A stretch of DNA of 64,000 bases from Methylobacterium mesophilicum SR1.6/6 (GTDB lineage: Bacteria > Pseudomonadota > Alphaproteobacteria > Rhizobiales > Beijerinckiaceae), in assembly GCF_000364445.2 (NCBI RefSeq), contig NZ_CP043538.1, positions 6,219,447 to 6,283,446 on the forward strand. The letters run 5' to 3'. The position numbers and the translations under genes are program-made. Below are positions 15,398 through 23,121 of this stretch, one piece after another (the stretch's first letter is position 1; every line of letters starts with the position of its first letter). The notes below the pieces were generated by a model. That model saw nothing but the letters and a program-made list of their open reading frames with translations, ran no database searches and was not told the DNA's origin.

Positions 15398-16309
15398 TCA
15401 CGCCGCCTTGCGCGACTCCGTCTCCCGCGCGTGGCTGCGGCGGCCGTCGACGCTCACCGGGGCCACGCCCTGGATCGTCACGCGGCGGACCACCCGGGGG
15501 GCATCGCCGTAATCGTCCACGGCCCGGTGGACCGTGGCGCGGTTGTCCCAGATCGCCACGTCGCCGGTCCGCCACGACCAGCGCACGGTGTTCTCGGGCC
15601 GCGTGGCGTGATCGTGGAAGATCGCCAGCAGGTGCTGCGAATCCGCCGTGGTCAGCCCGAGGATCCGCTGGATGAAGTGCCCGACGATCAGCGAGCGCTC
15701 GCCGGTCTCCGGATGCACGTGGACCAGCGGGTGCTCGGTCTCGAACACGGTCCGGGTGAACACCTCCTCGTGGCGCCGTCGCCCTGCCTCCGAGACGTTC
15801 ACGCGCCCGCCCACGTAGTCGTAGACGTTGGAATGCAGCGCCCAGAGCCGGTCGGCGAGGTCGCGCAGGGGTTCCGGCAGGTCCGCGTAGGCCGCCGCCG
15901 TGTTGGCCCAGAGTGTGTCGCCGCCGTAGGGCGGCAGCGTCACGGCGCGCAGGATCGAGATCGCCGGGTAGGCCGGCACGAAGGTCACGTCGGTGTGCCA
16001 GGAACTGGCCCGCTCGCCCCGGCTGCCGTCGATGTCGAGGATGCCCGCCGTCCCCGCGAGCGAGGGCACCGTCGGGTGCGGGACGAGGTCGCCGAGCAGG
16101 CGGCCGAACGCCTCCTGGCCCGCCTCGTCGAGGGTCTGGTCGCGGAAGAACACCACCTTGTGGGTGGTGAGCGCCTCCCGGATCGCCGCGACGGTCCCGG
16201 CATCGAGATCGCCCGCGAGGGCGACGCCGCGGATCTCCGCGCCGATCCGGCCGGCGACGCGGCGGATGTCGAGGGCAGGGGCGTGAAGGGGCTGTGGAAT
16301 GGCGCTCAT
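15398..16309 (-). CDS. TauD/TfdA-family Fe(II)/2-oxoglutarate dioxygenase
   Basis: 303 residues, the full family length. The iron-binding facial triad is visible as HxD in SSWHTDVTF (about residue 105) and the distal His in RATVHRAVDDY (about residue 260). The 2-oxoglutarate-binding Arg lies in RRVTIQG. These enzymes hydroxylate substrates such as taurine, alkyl sulfates or aryloxyacetates to release sulfite, sulfate or phenol. The exact substrate cannot be read from sequence, and no sulfonate transporter lies nearby. It is inserted between GTA g11 and g12 on the opposite strand and is a metabolic passenger. Confidence 0.88.
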   Translation of the reverse strand: MSAIPQPLHAPALDIRRVAGRIGAEIRGVALAGDLDAGTVAAIREALTTHKVVFFRDQTLDEAGQEAFGRLLGDLVPHPTVPSLAGTAGILDIDGSRGERASSWHTDVTFVPAYPAISILRAVTLPPYGGDTLWANTAAAYADLPEPLRDLADRLWALHSNVYDYVGGRVNVSEAGRRRHEEVFTRTVFETEHPLVHVHPETGERSLIVGHFIQRILGLTTADSQHLLAIFHDHATRPENTVRWSWRTGDVAIWDNRATVHRAVDDYGDAPRVVRRVTIQGVAPVSVDGRRSHARETESRKAA

Positions 16310-16431
16310 CGGACGATACCTCTGGCAGATTGGCGGCGCGACGCGCAGATCACGCGCGATAGATTAAGAGATGCGGACCGAAAGGACTTCTGATTTCTTC
16401 CGACTCATCTCGTCGATATTCGATCGGATGC

Positions 16432-16458
16432 CGTCGTTTGTCGATGAACGACGTTTTT
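16432..16458 (+). terminator. Rho-independent terminator-like hairpin before g12
   Basis: CGTCGTT (16432-16438) and AACGACG (16447-16453) form a 7-bp stem with an 8-nt loop, directly followed by TTTTT (16454-16458) and soon another T-run. The orientation is for + strand transcripts, about 100 bp upstream of g12. The surrounding 250 bp (16310-16560) is AT-rich for this genome and also holds the upstream region of the divergent dioxygenase gene. Confidence 0.55.
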
Positions 16459-16560
16459 GATTTTTCGGCTCTTTCCGGAAGACTTTTTTCAGGCGCTGCG
16501 ATCCGGCAGCGATGACCTCCCACGACGCGGCAACGGGGCGACGAACCGGAGGCTTCCGCC

Positions 16561-17202
16561 ATGGCCGACGACTTCCACGAGGTGCTCTTTCCCCTCGACG
16601 TCTCGCTGCGCGCCGGCGGCGGGCCGCAGCGGCTCACCGAGATCGTGACCCTGGGCTCCGGCCGTGAGCACCGGAATGGCCGCTGGGCCGATTCCCGCCG
16701 CCGCTACGATGCCGGCTTCGGCCTGCGCGGTCTCGACGCGCTCCACGCCGTGCTGGCCTTCTTCGAGGAGCGGCGCGGGCGGCTCTACGGCTTCCGCTTC
16801 CGCGACCGGGTCGACGGGCGCTCCGGGCCTCCCGGCCGCCCCATCGGCCCCCTCGACCAGCCCCTCGGCACCGGCGACGGCGACACGGCGGTCTTCCCGC
16901 TGGTCAAGACCTACGGCAGCGGCTTCGCGCCCTACCGCCGCCGGATCGCCAAACCGGTGGCGGGCTCCGTCCGGGTGGCGGTCGGCGGCCGGGAGGTCGG
17001 GCCCGAGGCTTTCGGGTGCGACCCGGCGACCGGCCTCGTCGCCTTCGCGGCCGGCCACGTGCCGGCCGCGGGCGCCGCCGTGACGGCGGGCTTCGCCTTC
17101 GACGTGCCGGTCCGCTTCGACACCGACGACCTCACCGTCGATCTCGCGGCCTTCACGGCGGGCGAGATCCCGAAGGTGCCCCTCGTCGAGATCGTGCCGT
17201 GA
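16561..17202 (+). CDS. Distal tail protein, DUF2460 (GTA g12)
   Basis: 213 residues, the usual length for the TIGR02217/DUF2460 family. Family landmarks are the start DFHEVLFPLDVSLRAGGGP, the RLTEIVTLGSGREHRNGRWADSRRRYD section (about residues 20-46), FFEERRGRLYGFRFRDRVDG, and the C-terminal half ending VPVRFDTDDLTVDLAAF...PKVPLVEI. In RcGTA, g12 forms the hexameric ring joining the tail tube to the baseplate hub. It lies 10 bp upstream of g13, with GAGGAGG between them serving as g13's ribosome binding site. Confidence 0.92.
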   Translation: MADDFHEVLFPLDVSLRAGGGPQRLTEIVTLGSGREHRNGRWADSRRRYDAGFGLRGLDALHAVLAFFEERRGRLYGFRFRDRVDGRSGPPGRPIGPLDQPLGTGDGDTAVFPLVKTYGSGFAPYRRRIAKPVAGSVRVAVGGREVGPEAFGCDPATGLVAFAAGHVPAAGAAVTAGFAFDVPVRFDTDDLTVDLAAFTAGEIPKVPLVEIVP

Positions 17203-17212
17203 GGAGGGGATC

Positions 17213-18088
17213 ATGCGCGACATCCCGGAGGCCTTCGCGGCCCATCTGGCGGGGGGCGTGACCACCCTGTGCCGCTGCTGGTCCCTGCGGCGGCGGGACG
17301 GGCTCGCCCTCGGCTTCACCGACCACGACCGCGACCTGATGGTCGCCGGCCTCGTCCACGAGGCCCGGACCGGCCTGGAAGCCGCCGAGGCCCGCGCGGA
17401 ACTCGGCTTCGCGGTCTCGGGCGGCGACGTGGCGGGGGCGCTGAGCAGCTTCGGCCTGACCGAGGCCGATATCGCCGGCGGCCTCTACGACGCTGCTTCG
17501 GTGGAGACCTGGCTGGTCGACTGGACCAACCCCGGGACGCGGCTGCTCCTCGACCTCGCCACGATCGGCGAGGTCCGCCGCGAGGGCGACGCGTTCGTGG
17601 CGGAGCTGCGCGGCCTCACCCACCGCCTCGACGCCGAGCGCGGGCGCAGCTACCGCGCCACCTGCGGCGCCGATCTCGGGGACGCGCGCTGCCGGGTCGA
17701 CCTCGCACCATGGCGGACCACCGGCCGCGTGACCGCGATCCCGGAGCCCGCGACGCTGTCGGCGGAGCTGGCGGGCGCCTTCGCCGACGGCCTGTTCACC
17801 GGCGGCCGGCTCACCTGGACGCAGGGCGCCAATGCCGGGCACGCGGCCGATGTGCGGCTCCAGCTCGGCGCCCTGATCGAACTCTGGACCGTGCCGCCCC
17901 GGCCGATCGCCCACGGTGACGGCTTCAGCCTCACGGCCGGCTGCGACAAGCGCCTCGCGACCTGCCGGGACCGGTTCGCCAACACGGTCAACTTCCAGGG
18001 CTTCCCGCACATGCCCGGCAACGACGCGGTGGCGCGGGCGGTGCCGGGCTCGGACCACACCCTCGATGGCGGGAGCCTGTTCCGATGA
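17213..18088 (+). CDS. Baseplate hub protein, DUF2163 (GTA g13)
   Basis: 291 residues beginning MRDIPEAFAAHLAGGVTTLCRCW, a standard DUF2163 start, with GFTDHDRDLMV and SFGLTEADIAGGLYD following. The C-terminal third carries two cysteine pairs, one in ATCGADLGDARC (about residues 156-165) and one in GCDKRLATC (about residues 243-251). The spacing and conservation match the hub proteins of siphophages and GTA, where such cysteines coordinate an Fe-S cluster. That assignment rests on family knowledge, not on anything measured here. The stop overlaps the g14 ATG by 4 bp. Confidence 0.9.
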   Translation: MRDIPEAFAAHLAGGVTTLCRCWSLRRRDGLALGFTDHDRDLMVAGLVHEARTGLEAAEARAELGFAVSGGDVAGALSSFGLTEADIAGGLYDAASVETWLVDWTNPGTRLLLDLATIGEVRREGDAFVAELRGLTHRLDAERGRSYRATCGADLGDARCRVDLAPWRTTGRVTAIPEPATLSAELAGAFADGLFTGGRLTWTQGANAGHAADVRLQLGALIELWTVPPRPIAHGDGFSLTAGCDKRLATCRDRFANTVNFQGFPHMPGNDAVARAVPGSDHTLDGGSLFR

Positions 18089-18615
18089 GCGCGATGCGGC
18101 GGGAGATCGGCGCGGCGGTGCTCGGCGAGGCCCGGCTGTGGCTGGGGACGCCGTACCGGCATCAGGCCTCGTTGCGCGGGATCGGCTGCGACTGTCTCGG
18201 GCTGCTGCGCGGGGTGTGGCGCGGGCTCTACGGGGCCGAGCCCGAGGTGCCGCCGCCCTATGGCGCCGCCTGGGCGGAATCCGCTGCTCCCGGCACCGAC
18301 CCGCTCACAGAGGCAGCATCCCGCCACCTCGTGCCGGTGCCCGGCCGGCTGGCCGCTGCGGCGCCCCGGGACGGCGACGTGCTGCTCTTCGCCTTCCGCC
18401 GCCACCTGCCGGCCCGCCACTGCGCCATCGCCACCGGCGACGGCGCCATGATCCACGCCCATGACGGCGCCGTCGTCACCGAGGTGGCGCTCACCGGATG
18501 GTGGCGGCGGCACCTGACGGGGGTGTTCCGGTTTCCGGAGATCGGCCTTTACGAAGCCGGCGACACAGTCAGCTTGACGCCGAGCACATCCATCACCTTG
18601 CGAACGGTTTCGTAG
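18085..18615 (+). CDS. NlpC/P60 cell-wall peptidase (GTA g14) with aberrant C-terminus
   Basis: 176 residues. The N-terminal 150 are a standard TIGR02219 NlpC/P60 domain: WLGTPYRHQAS, the catalytic Cys in GIGCDCLGLLRG (about residue 34-36) and the catalytic His in PARHCAIATGDG. In GTA and siphophages this enzyme locally cuts peptidoglycan at the tail tip. The family normally ends just after the VFRFPE strand (residue about 152). Here the frame continues for about 25 unrelated residues, reading through the 3' end of the antitoxin gene on the other strand. This suggests the original stop was lost when the toxin-antitoxin pair inserted. The catalytic core is intact. Confidence 0.88.
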   Translation: MSAMRREIGAAVLGEARLWLGTPYRHQASLRGIGCDCLGLLRGVWRGLYGAEPEVPPPYGAAWAESAAPGTDPLTEAASRHLVPVPGRLAAAAPRDGDVLLFAFRRHLPARHCAIATGDGAMIHAHDGAVVTEVALTGWWRRHLTGVFRFPEIGLYEAGDTVSLTPSTSITLRTVS

Positions 18616-18830
18616 CGGAGCTTCGAGCCGGGCGTGAGAGCCTTGTAGAGGCTTTCCCGTCCGACGCCGGCTTCCCGGGCGATCTGCGACATGCCGCGGG
18701 CTTTGGCGACATCGCCCAGAGCCGCGATGAAAAGCTCCGGATCGGGATCGTCGAGGGCCGCGGCCAAGTATTCGGCGATTGCCGCCTCGCTGTCGAGGAA
18801 TTCAGAGGCATCGAAGGGTGTGAAGCGCAT
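18549..18830 (-). CDS. XRE-type antitoxin of a HigB/RelE-like addiction module
   Basis: 93 residues matching the addiction-module antidote family (TIGR02684): the start FTPFDASEFLDSEAAIAEYLAAAL, then DDPDPELFIAALGDVAKARGMSQIAREAGVGRESLYKAL, a Cro/C1-type HTH, and the end VRKVMDVLGVKLTV. It should neutralise the toxin encoded immediately upstream and bind the operator dyad at 19140-19159. The toxin stop and the antitoxin start share one base, so the two are co-translated in toxin-antitoxin order, which is normal for this subfamily. Its 3' end overlaps g14 by 67 bp on the opposite strand. Confidence 0.9.
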   Translation of the reverse strand: MRFTPFDASEFLDSEAAIAEYLAAALDDPDPELFIAALGDVAKARGMSQIAREAGVGRESLYKALTPGSKLRYETVRKVMDVLGVKLTVSPAS

Positions 18831-19132
18831 CAGACGGTCCCGTCGAGGTTCGCGGCCATCCTTTTGGCCCTCTGAATGTCCCGCGTCTGGCTGGCTTTAT
18901 CGCCGCCGCACAGGAGCAAGGACGTCACTTCGCCTCGCCGCACATAGTAGACGCGATATCCCGGTCCGTAGGGGATCCGCATCTCGCACACGCCCGAACC
19001 GACCGGTTTGACGTTCCCGACGTTGTCGAAGCCTGCGGCACGGATTTGTGCCGCGATACGCGCTTTCGCGCGGTGATCCTTCAGGCCCGCGGGCCACGTC
19101 CGGAAGGTATCGGACAGCAGGATCGTCGTCAC
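18830..19132 (-). CDS. RelE/ParE-superfamily toxin (phage-derived Gp49/HigB-like)
   Basis: 100 residues from a GTG at 19132. It matches the TIGR02683 addiction-module killer family: WPAGLKDHRAKARIAAQIRAAGFDNVGNVKPVGSGVCEMRIPYGPGYRVYYVRRGE, then LLLCGGDKASQTRDIQRAKRMA. The conserved Arg in EMRIPYGPGYRVYY and the LLCGGDK section are the usual catalytic or ribosome-binding parts of RelE-like mRNA interferases. Expression should be autoregulated with the antitoxin. The pair sits between GTA g14 and g15 and could help keep the cluster in the genome by addiction, which is inference. Confidence 0.9.
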   Translation of the reverse strand: MTTILLSDTFRTWPAGLKDHRAKARIAAQIRAAGFDNVGNVKPVGSGVCEMRIPYGPGYRVYYVRRGEVTSLLLCGGDKASQTRDIQRAKRMAANLDGTV

Positions 19133-19139
19133 GGACGAG

Positions 19140-19159
19140 CCGTATCCGACCGGATACGG
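19140..19159. promoter_or_regulatory. Palindromic operator of the toxin-antitoxin pair
   Basis: CCGTATCCG (19140-19148) and CGGATACGG (19151-19159) are perfect 9-bp inverted arms with a 2-bp spacer. The site lies 7 bp upstream of the toxin GTG, where type II antitoxins bind to repress their own operon. It also sits about 50 bp upstream of the GTA g15 start, so the antitoxin might influence that gene too. Confidence 0.65.
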
Positions 19160-19211
19160 TTCCGCAATTCTCTCGTATGAACCACGTGCTCATCGAGCCC
19201 GGAGTCCCGCC

Positions 19212-22200
19212 ATGGCCACGCTGATCCTGTCCTCGGCCGGGGCCGCGGTGGGCACCGCGCTCGGCGGCCCGATCGGGGCTGTGGTCGGGCGGGTGCTCGG
19301 CTCGGTCGCGGGCTCGGCGCTCGGCGGCGCCCTGGCGGGCTCCGGGCGCACGCGCTTCGTCGAGGGCCCGCGCCTCGCGGATGTGGCCGGGCTCACCTCC
19401 ACGGAGGGCGATCCGATCCCCCGGATCTACGGCCGGGCCCGCATCGGCGGGACCCTGATCTGGGCGACCCGCCCGCTGGAGGTCGCGAACACGACGGTGC
19501 AGCGCGCCGCCATGCCCGCCAAGGCCCTGGGCGGCCAGAAGACCGTCACGACCCGCTACGCCTACTACGCCAACCTCGCGGTCGGGCTGTGCGAGGGCGA
19601 GGTCGCCTTCGTCCGGCGAATCTGGGCGGACGGAAGGGAGATTGATCAGGTCGGCCTCACGATCCGGGTCCATACGGGCGGCCCCGCGCAGGAGCCCGAC
19701 CCGCTGATCGTCGCCAAGGAGGGGTCCGCGAACGCGCCGGCCTATCGCGGTCTCGCCTACGTGGTGTTCGAGAACCTGCCGCTTGCCGATTTCGGCAACC
19801 GCGTGCCGCAATTCGCCTTCGAGGTGATCCGACCGGTCAACGGCCTGTTCGGCCGCGTCCGCGCCGTCGACCTGATCCCGGGAGCCGGGGAGTTCGCCCT
19901 CGATCCGGACCGCGTCACCGTCGATCTCGGCCTCGGCCGGACCGAGGCGGCCAACCGTCACCAGCTCCAGCGCACCACCGACGTGATCGCGTCCCTCGAC
20001 GCCCTCCAGGCCCTGTGCCCGAACCTGCGCCGGGTCGCCGTGGTGGCGACGTGGTTCGGCACCGACCTGCGCGCCGGCTCCTGCCGGGTGGTGCCCAAGG
20101 TCGAGACCGGCCGGAAGCGTGCGCTGCCCGAGGACTGGTCCGTGGCGGGGATCGCCCGCCCTGCGGCCGAGGTGGTCTCGACCCTGCCGGACGGCACCCC
20201 GGCCTATGGCGGAACGCCCGCGGATGCCGGGCTGACCCGGCTGGTGGCCGAATTGGCGCGCCGCGGCCTGGAGGTGCTGCTCTATCCGTTCGTGATGATG
20301 GACGTGGCGAGCGGCAACGGCCTGCCCGATCCCCGCACCCCGGGGGCGTCCCAGCCGCCTTATCCCTGGCGCGGGCACATCACCTGCGATCCGGCGCCGG
20401 GGCTCCCGGACAGCCCGGACGGGACGGCCGCCGCCGACGCGCAGGTGGAGGCGTTCTTCGCCAACGGCTACCGCGCCGAGGTGCTGCACTACGCCGACAT
20501 GGCGGCGCGATGGGCGGCTACCGGCGTACGGCTCGCGGGCTTCGTCATCGGCAGCGAGTTCGTCGGCCTCACCCGGGTGCGGGGCGCCGCCGGCTACCCG
20601 GCCGTGCAGGCGCTCCGGGGGCTCGCGGCCGCATTGCGCGAGCGCCTCGGGCCGGGCGTCTCCCTCGTCTACGGCGCCGACTGGACCGAGTACGGCGCCC
20701 ATGTCCGCGACGGCGGCGCCACGGTGCGGTTCCCCCTCGACGACCTCTTCGCCGATCCCGCCATCGCGGCGGTCGGGATCGACTGGTATCCGCCGGTCTC
20801 CGACTGGCGCGATGCGCCGGAGCACGCCGACCTCGCGGCTTCCGGCGACATCAACGACCGGGGCTATCTCCGGGCCCGCGGCGGCTCCGGCGAGGCCTTC
20901 GACTGGTACTATGCCGACGCGGCGGCGCGCGCTGCCCAGGACCGCCGCCCGATCACCGACGGCGCCCACGGCAAGCCGTGGATCTACCGGCCGAAGGATC
21001 TCGCTTCGTGGTGGGCGAACCCGCATGTCGAGCGCGACAACGACGTCGAGACCCGCACCACCGCCTGGGTGCCCAAGGGGAAGCCGGTCTGGTTCACCGA
21101 GGTCGGCGTGCCGGCGGTGGACAAGGGCACCAACGGCCCCAACGTCTTCCCGGACCCGAAGACCCCCGAGGGCGCCTATCCACCGGGATCCCGCGGCCTG
21201 CGCGACGAGCTGATCCAGCTCCGCGGGCTCGAGGCCACGCTCGCCCGGTTCGACCCGGCCGATCCCGGCTTAAGCGAGGCCGACAACCCGCTCTCGCCGG
21301 TCTATGGCGGCCGGATGGTCGATCCGGACGGGATCTTCGTCTGGGCCTGGGACGCGCGGCCGTTCCCGGCCTTCCCGACGGTGCGGGGCGTCTGGGCCGA
21401 CACCGCCAACTGGCGCATCGGCCACTGGATCACGGGCCGGATCGAGGGCTGCGACCTCGACCTGCTGGTTTTGAAGATCCTCGAAGAGTTCGGCTTCGAC
21501 GCCGCCGTCTCGGTGGAGGCCGCCGCCTACCTCGACGGCTACGTCATCGACCGGCCGCTCACGGCCCGCGGCGCCCTGGAGACCCTGGCGCAGGTCTACG
21601 GCCTCGACGTCTCCGCGGTGGCCGGCCGCCTGCACCTGCGCGGACCCCGCCGCGACCGGCCCCTGGTGCTCGCCGAGGCGGATCTCGTCCGGCTCTCGGA
21701 GGAGAAGCCGGTGCTCGCCCAGGTCCGCGCCGAGGAGAGCGCCCTGCCGCGTTCCGTGGAACTCGGCATCACCGAGGCCGAGAGCCCGGAATACCGGCGG
21801 GCTACGTCGGCGGCCGTGCGGCCGGCCGGCGCCCGCCGCCGCGAGACCCGGATCGATGCGGCGATCGTCACGCGGCGCGAGACCGGCGACGGGCTGGCCG
21901 AGGCGATCCTCGACCGGGCCATCGCGGCCCGCGACAGCGCGACCTTCACCCTCAGCCCGCGCCGGGTCGAGCTGGAGCCCGGCGACCTCCTGGCGGTCCC
22001 CGCCGACGTGCCGGGCGGCGCGGTGCTGCGCAAGATCGACCGGATCGACGACGCGCCCACCGGCCGCCGGATCGAGGCGAGCGGCGTGCCGCCGCGGGGA
22101 GGGCCGGGGCGGCTCCTCGCCCGGAGCCCGGCCCAGCCGGAGGCAGCCGCCCCGGTCTTCCCGGGGCCGCCGCTCGCGCTCGCCCTCGATCTGCCGGCGG

Positions 22201-23105
22201 ACCGCGGTTCCTTGACCATCCTGCAATGGTGCGCGGTGGCGGCCGAGCCGTGGCCGGGCGCGGCAGCGATCTGGCGCGCGGAGGCGGCGGGCGCGTTCAG
22301 CCTGCACGGCCACGTCGATTACCCCGCCTGCCTCGGGAAGACGCTGTCGCCGCTCCCCGCCGGGCCGCTGTGGCGGATCCAGCGCGGCATCCACCTCGAC
22401 GTCACCCTGCGCCGGGGCGGGGCGCTCGCCGCCATCGGCGAGGCCGCGATGCTGGCGGGCGGCAACCTGTTCGCCCTGATCGGCCCGGACGGCACGCTGG
22501 AGCTGCTCGGGGCGGCGCAGGCCGCGCTGATCGGGCCCGACACCTACCGGCTGTCCTGCTTGCTGCGCGGGCTCGCGGGCAGCGAGGCGGCTGCGGGACG
22601 CGCCGCGCCCGCCGGCAGCCTGATCGTGCGCCTCGACGATGGCGCGGTTGTGCCCCTGGTCGACCGCCTGGACGAGGCCGGGCGCGGCTTCCGCTACCGG
22701 ATCGGGCCGGCGGACCGGGACCCCGGCGACCCGGCCTTCACGGAGCTTGCCGCCACGGCAGGCCTCGACGCGCTGCGGCCCCTGCGCCCCGTCCACCTGC
22801 GGGCGCGGCGGGCCGCGGAGGGCGTGCGGATCTCCTGGATCCGGCGGGCGCGGCGCGACGGCGATGCCTGGGAGCCCGCGGAGATCCCGCTGGATGAAGC
22901 CGAGGCCTATGCCGTCACGCTGTTCTCGGCCTCCGGCGCCGTCATGCGCACGCTCCGGGCCGAGGCCCAGCAGGTCGTCTACGCCGACGAGGCGGCGGAT
23001 TTCGGCGGCCCGCAGCGGAGCCTCGACGTGGCCGTGGCGCAGATCGGCGCCGTCGCCGGGCCCGGACCCGCCTGCCGCGCCCGCATCCCCGTCCGCGCGG
23101 CCTGA
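19212..23105 (+). CDS. GTA baseplate megatron / host-specificity protein (g15, rcc01698 family)
   Basis: 1297 residues, the typical size of this family. The N-terminus has two small-residue hydrophobic segments (AGAAVGTALGGPIGAVVGRVLG, about residues 8-40), then VAGLTSTEGDPIPRIYGRARIGG and KTVTTRYAYYANLAVGLCEGEV, shared with siphophage tip proteins. A GTA TIM-barrel domain spans roughly residues 420-720 (LAGFVIGSEFVGLTRVRG, SLVYGADWTEYG, GIDWYPPVSDW, KPVWFTEVGVPAVDKGTNGP), which resembles a glycoside hydrolase. A phage tail_3-type domain and a C-terminal beta-rich half follow. It forms the tail tip that contacts the cell envelope. It starts 79 bp from the toxin gene. Confidence 0.93.
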   Translation: MATLILSSAGAAVGTALGGPIGAVVGRVLGSVAGSALGGALAGSGRTRFVEGPRLADVAGLTSTEGDPIPRIYGRARIGGTLIWATRPLEVANTTVQRAAMPAKALGGQKTVTTRYAYYANLAVGLCEGEVAFVRRIWADGREIDQVGLTIRVHTGGPAQEPDPLIVAKEGSANAPAYRGLAYVVFENLPLADFGNRVPQFAFEVIRPVNGLFGRVRAVDLIPGAGEFALDPDRVTVDLGLGRTEAANRHQLQRTTDVIASLDALQALCPNLRRVAVVATWFGTDLRAGSCRVVPKVETGRKRALPEDWSVAGIARPAAEVVSTLPDGTPAYGGTPADAGLTRLVAELARRGLEVLLYPFVMMDVASGNGLPDPRTPGASQPPYPWRGHITCDPAPGLPDSPDGTAAADAQVEAFFANGYRAEVLHYADMAARWAATGVRLAGFVIGSEFVGLTRVRGAAGYPAVQALRGLAAALRERLGPGVSLVYGADWTEYGAHVRDGGATVRFPLDDLFADPAIAAVGIDWYPPVSDWRDAPEHADLAASGDINDRGYLRARGGSGEAFDWYYADAAARAAQDRRPITDGAHGKPWIYRPKDLASWWANPHVERDNDVETRTTAWVPKGKPVWFTEVGVPAVDKGTNGPNVFPDPKTPEGAYPPGSRGLRDELIQLRGLEATLARFDPADPGLSEADNPLSPVYGGRMVDPDGIFVWAWDARPFPAFPTVRGVWADTANWRIGHWITGRIEGCDLDLLVLKILEEFGFDAAVSVEAAAYLDGYVIDRPLTARGALETLAQVYGLDVSAVAGRLHLRGPRRDRPLVLAEADLVRLSEEKPVLAQVRAEESALPRSVELGITEAESPEYRRATSAAVRPAGARRRETRIDAAIVTRRETGDGLAEAILDRAIAARDSATFTLSPRRVELEPGDLLAVPADVPGGAVLRKIDRIDDAPTGRRIEASGVPPRGGPGRLLARSPAQPEAAAPVFPGPPLALALDLPADRGSLTILQWCAVAAEPWPGAAAIWRAEAAGAFSLHGHVDYPACLGKTLSPLPAGPLWRIQRGIHLDVTLRRGGALAAIGEAAMLAGGNLFALIGPDGTLELLGAAQAALIGPDTYRLSCLLRGLAGSEAAAGRAAPAGSLIVRLDDGAVVPLVDRLDEAGRGFRYRIGPADRDPGDPAFTELAATAGLDALRPLRPVHLRARRAAEGVRISWIRRARRDGDAWEPAEIPLDEAEAYAVTLFSASGAVMRTLRAEAQQVVYADEAADFGGPQRSLDVAVAQIGAVAGPGPACRARIPVRAA

Positions 23106-23121
23106 ACCCCCGGAGGTGCCC

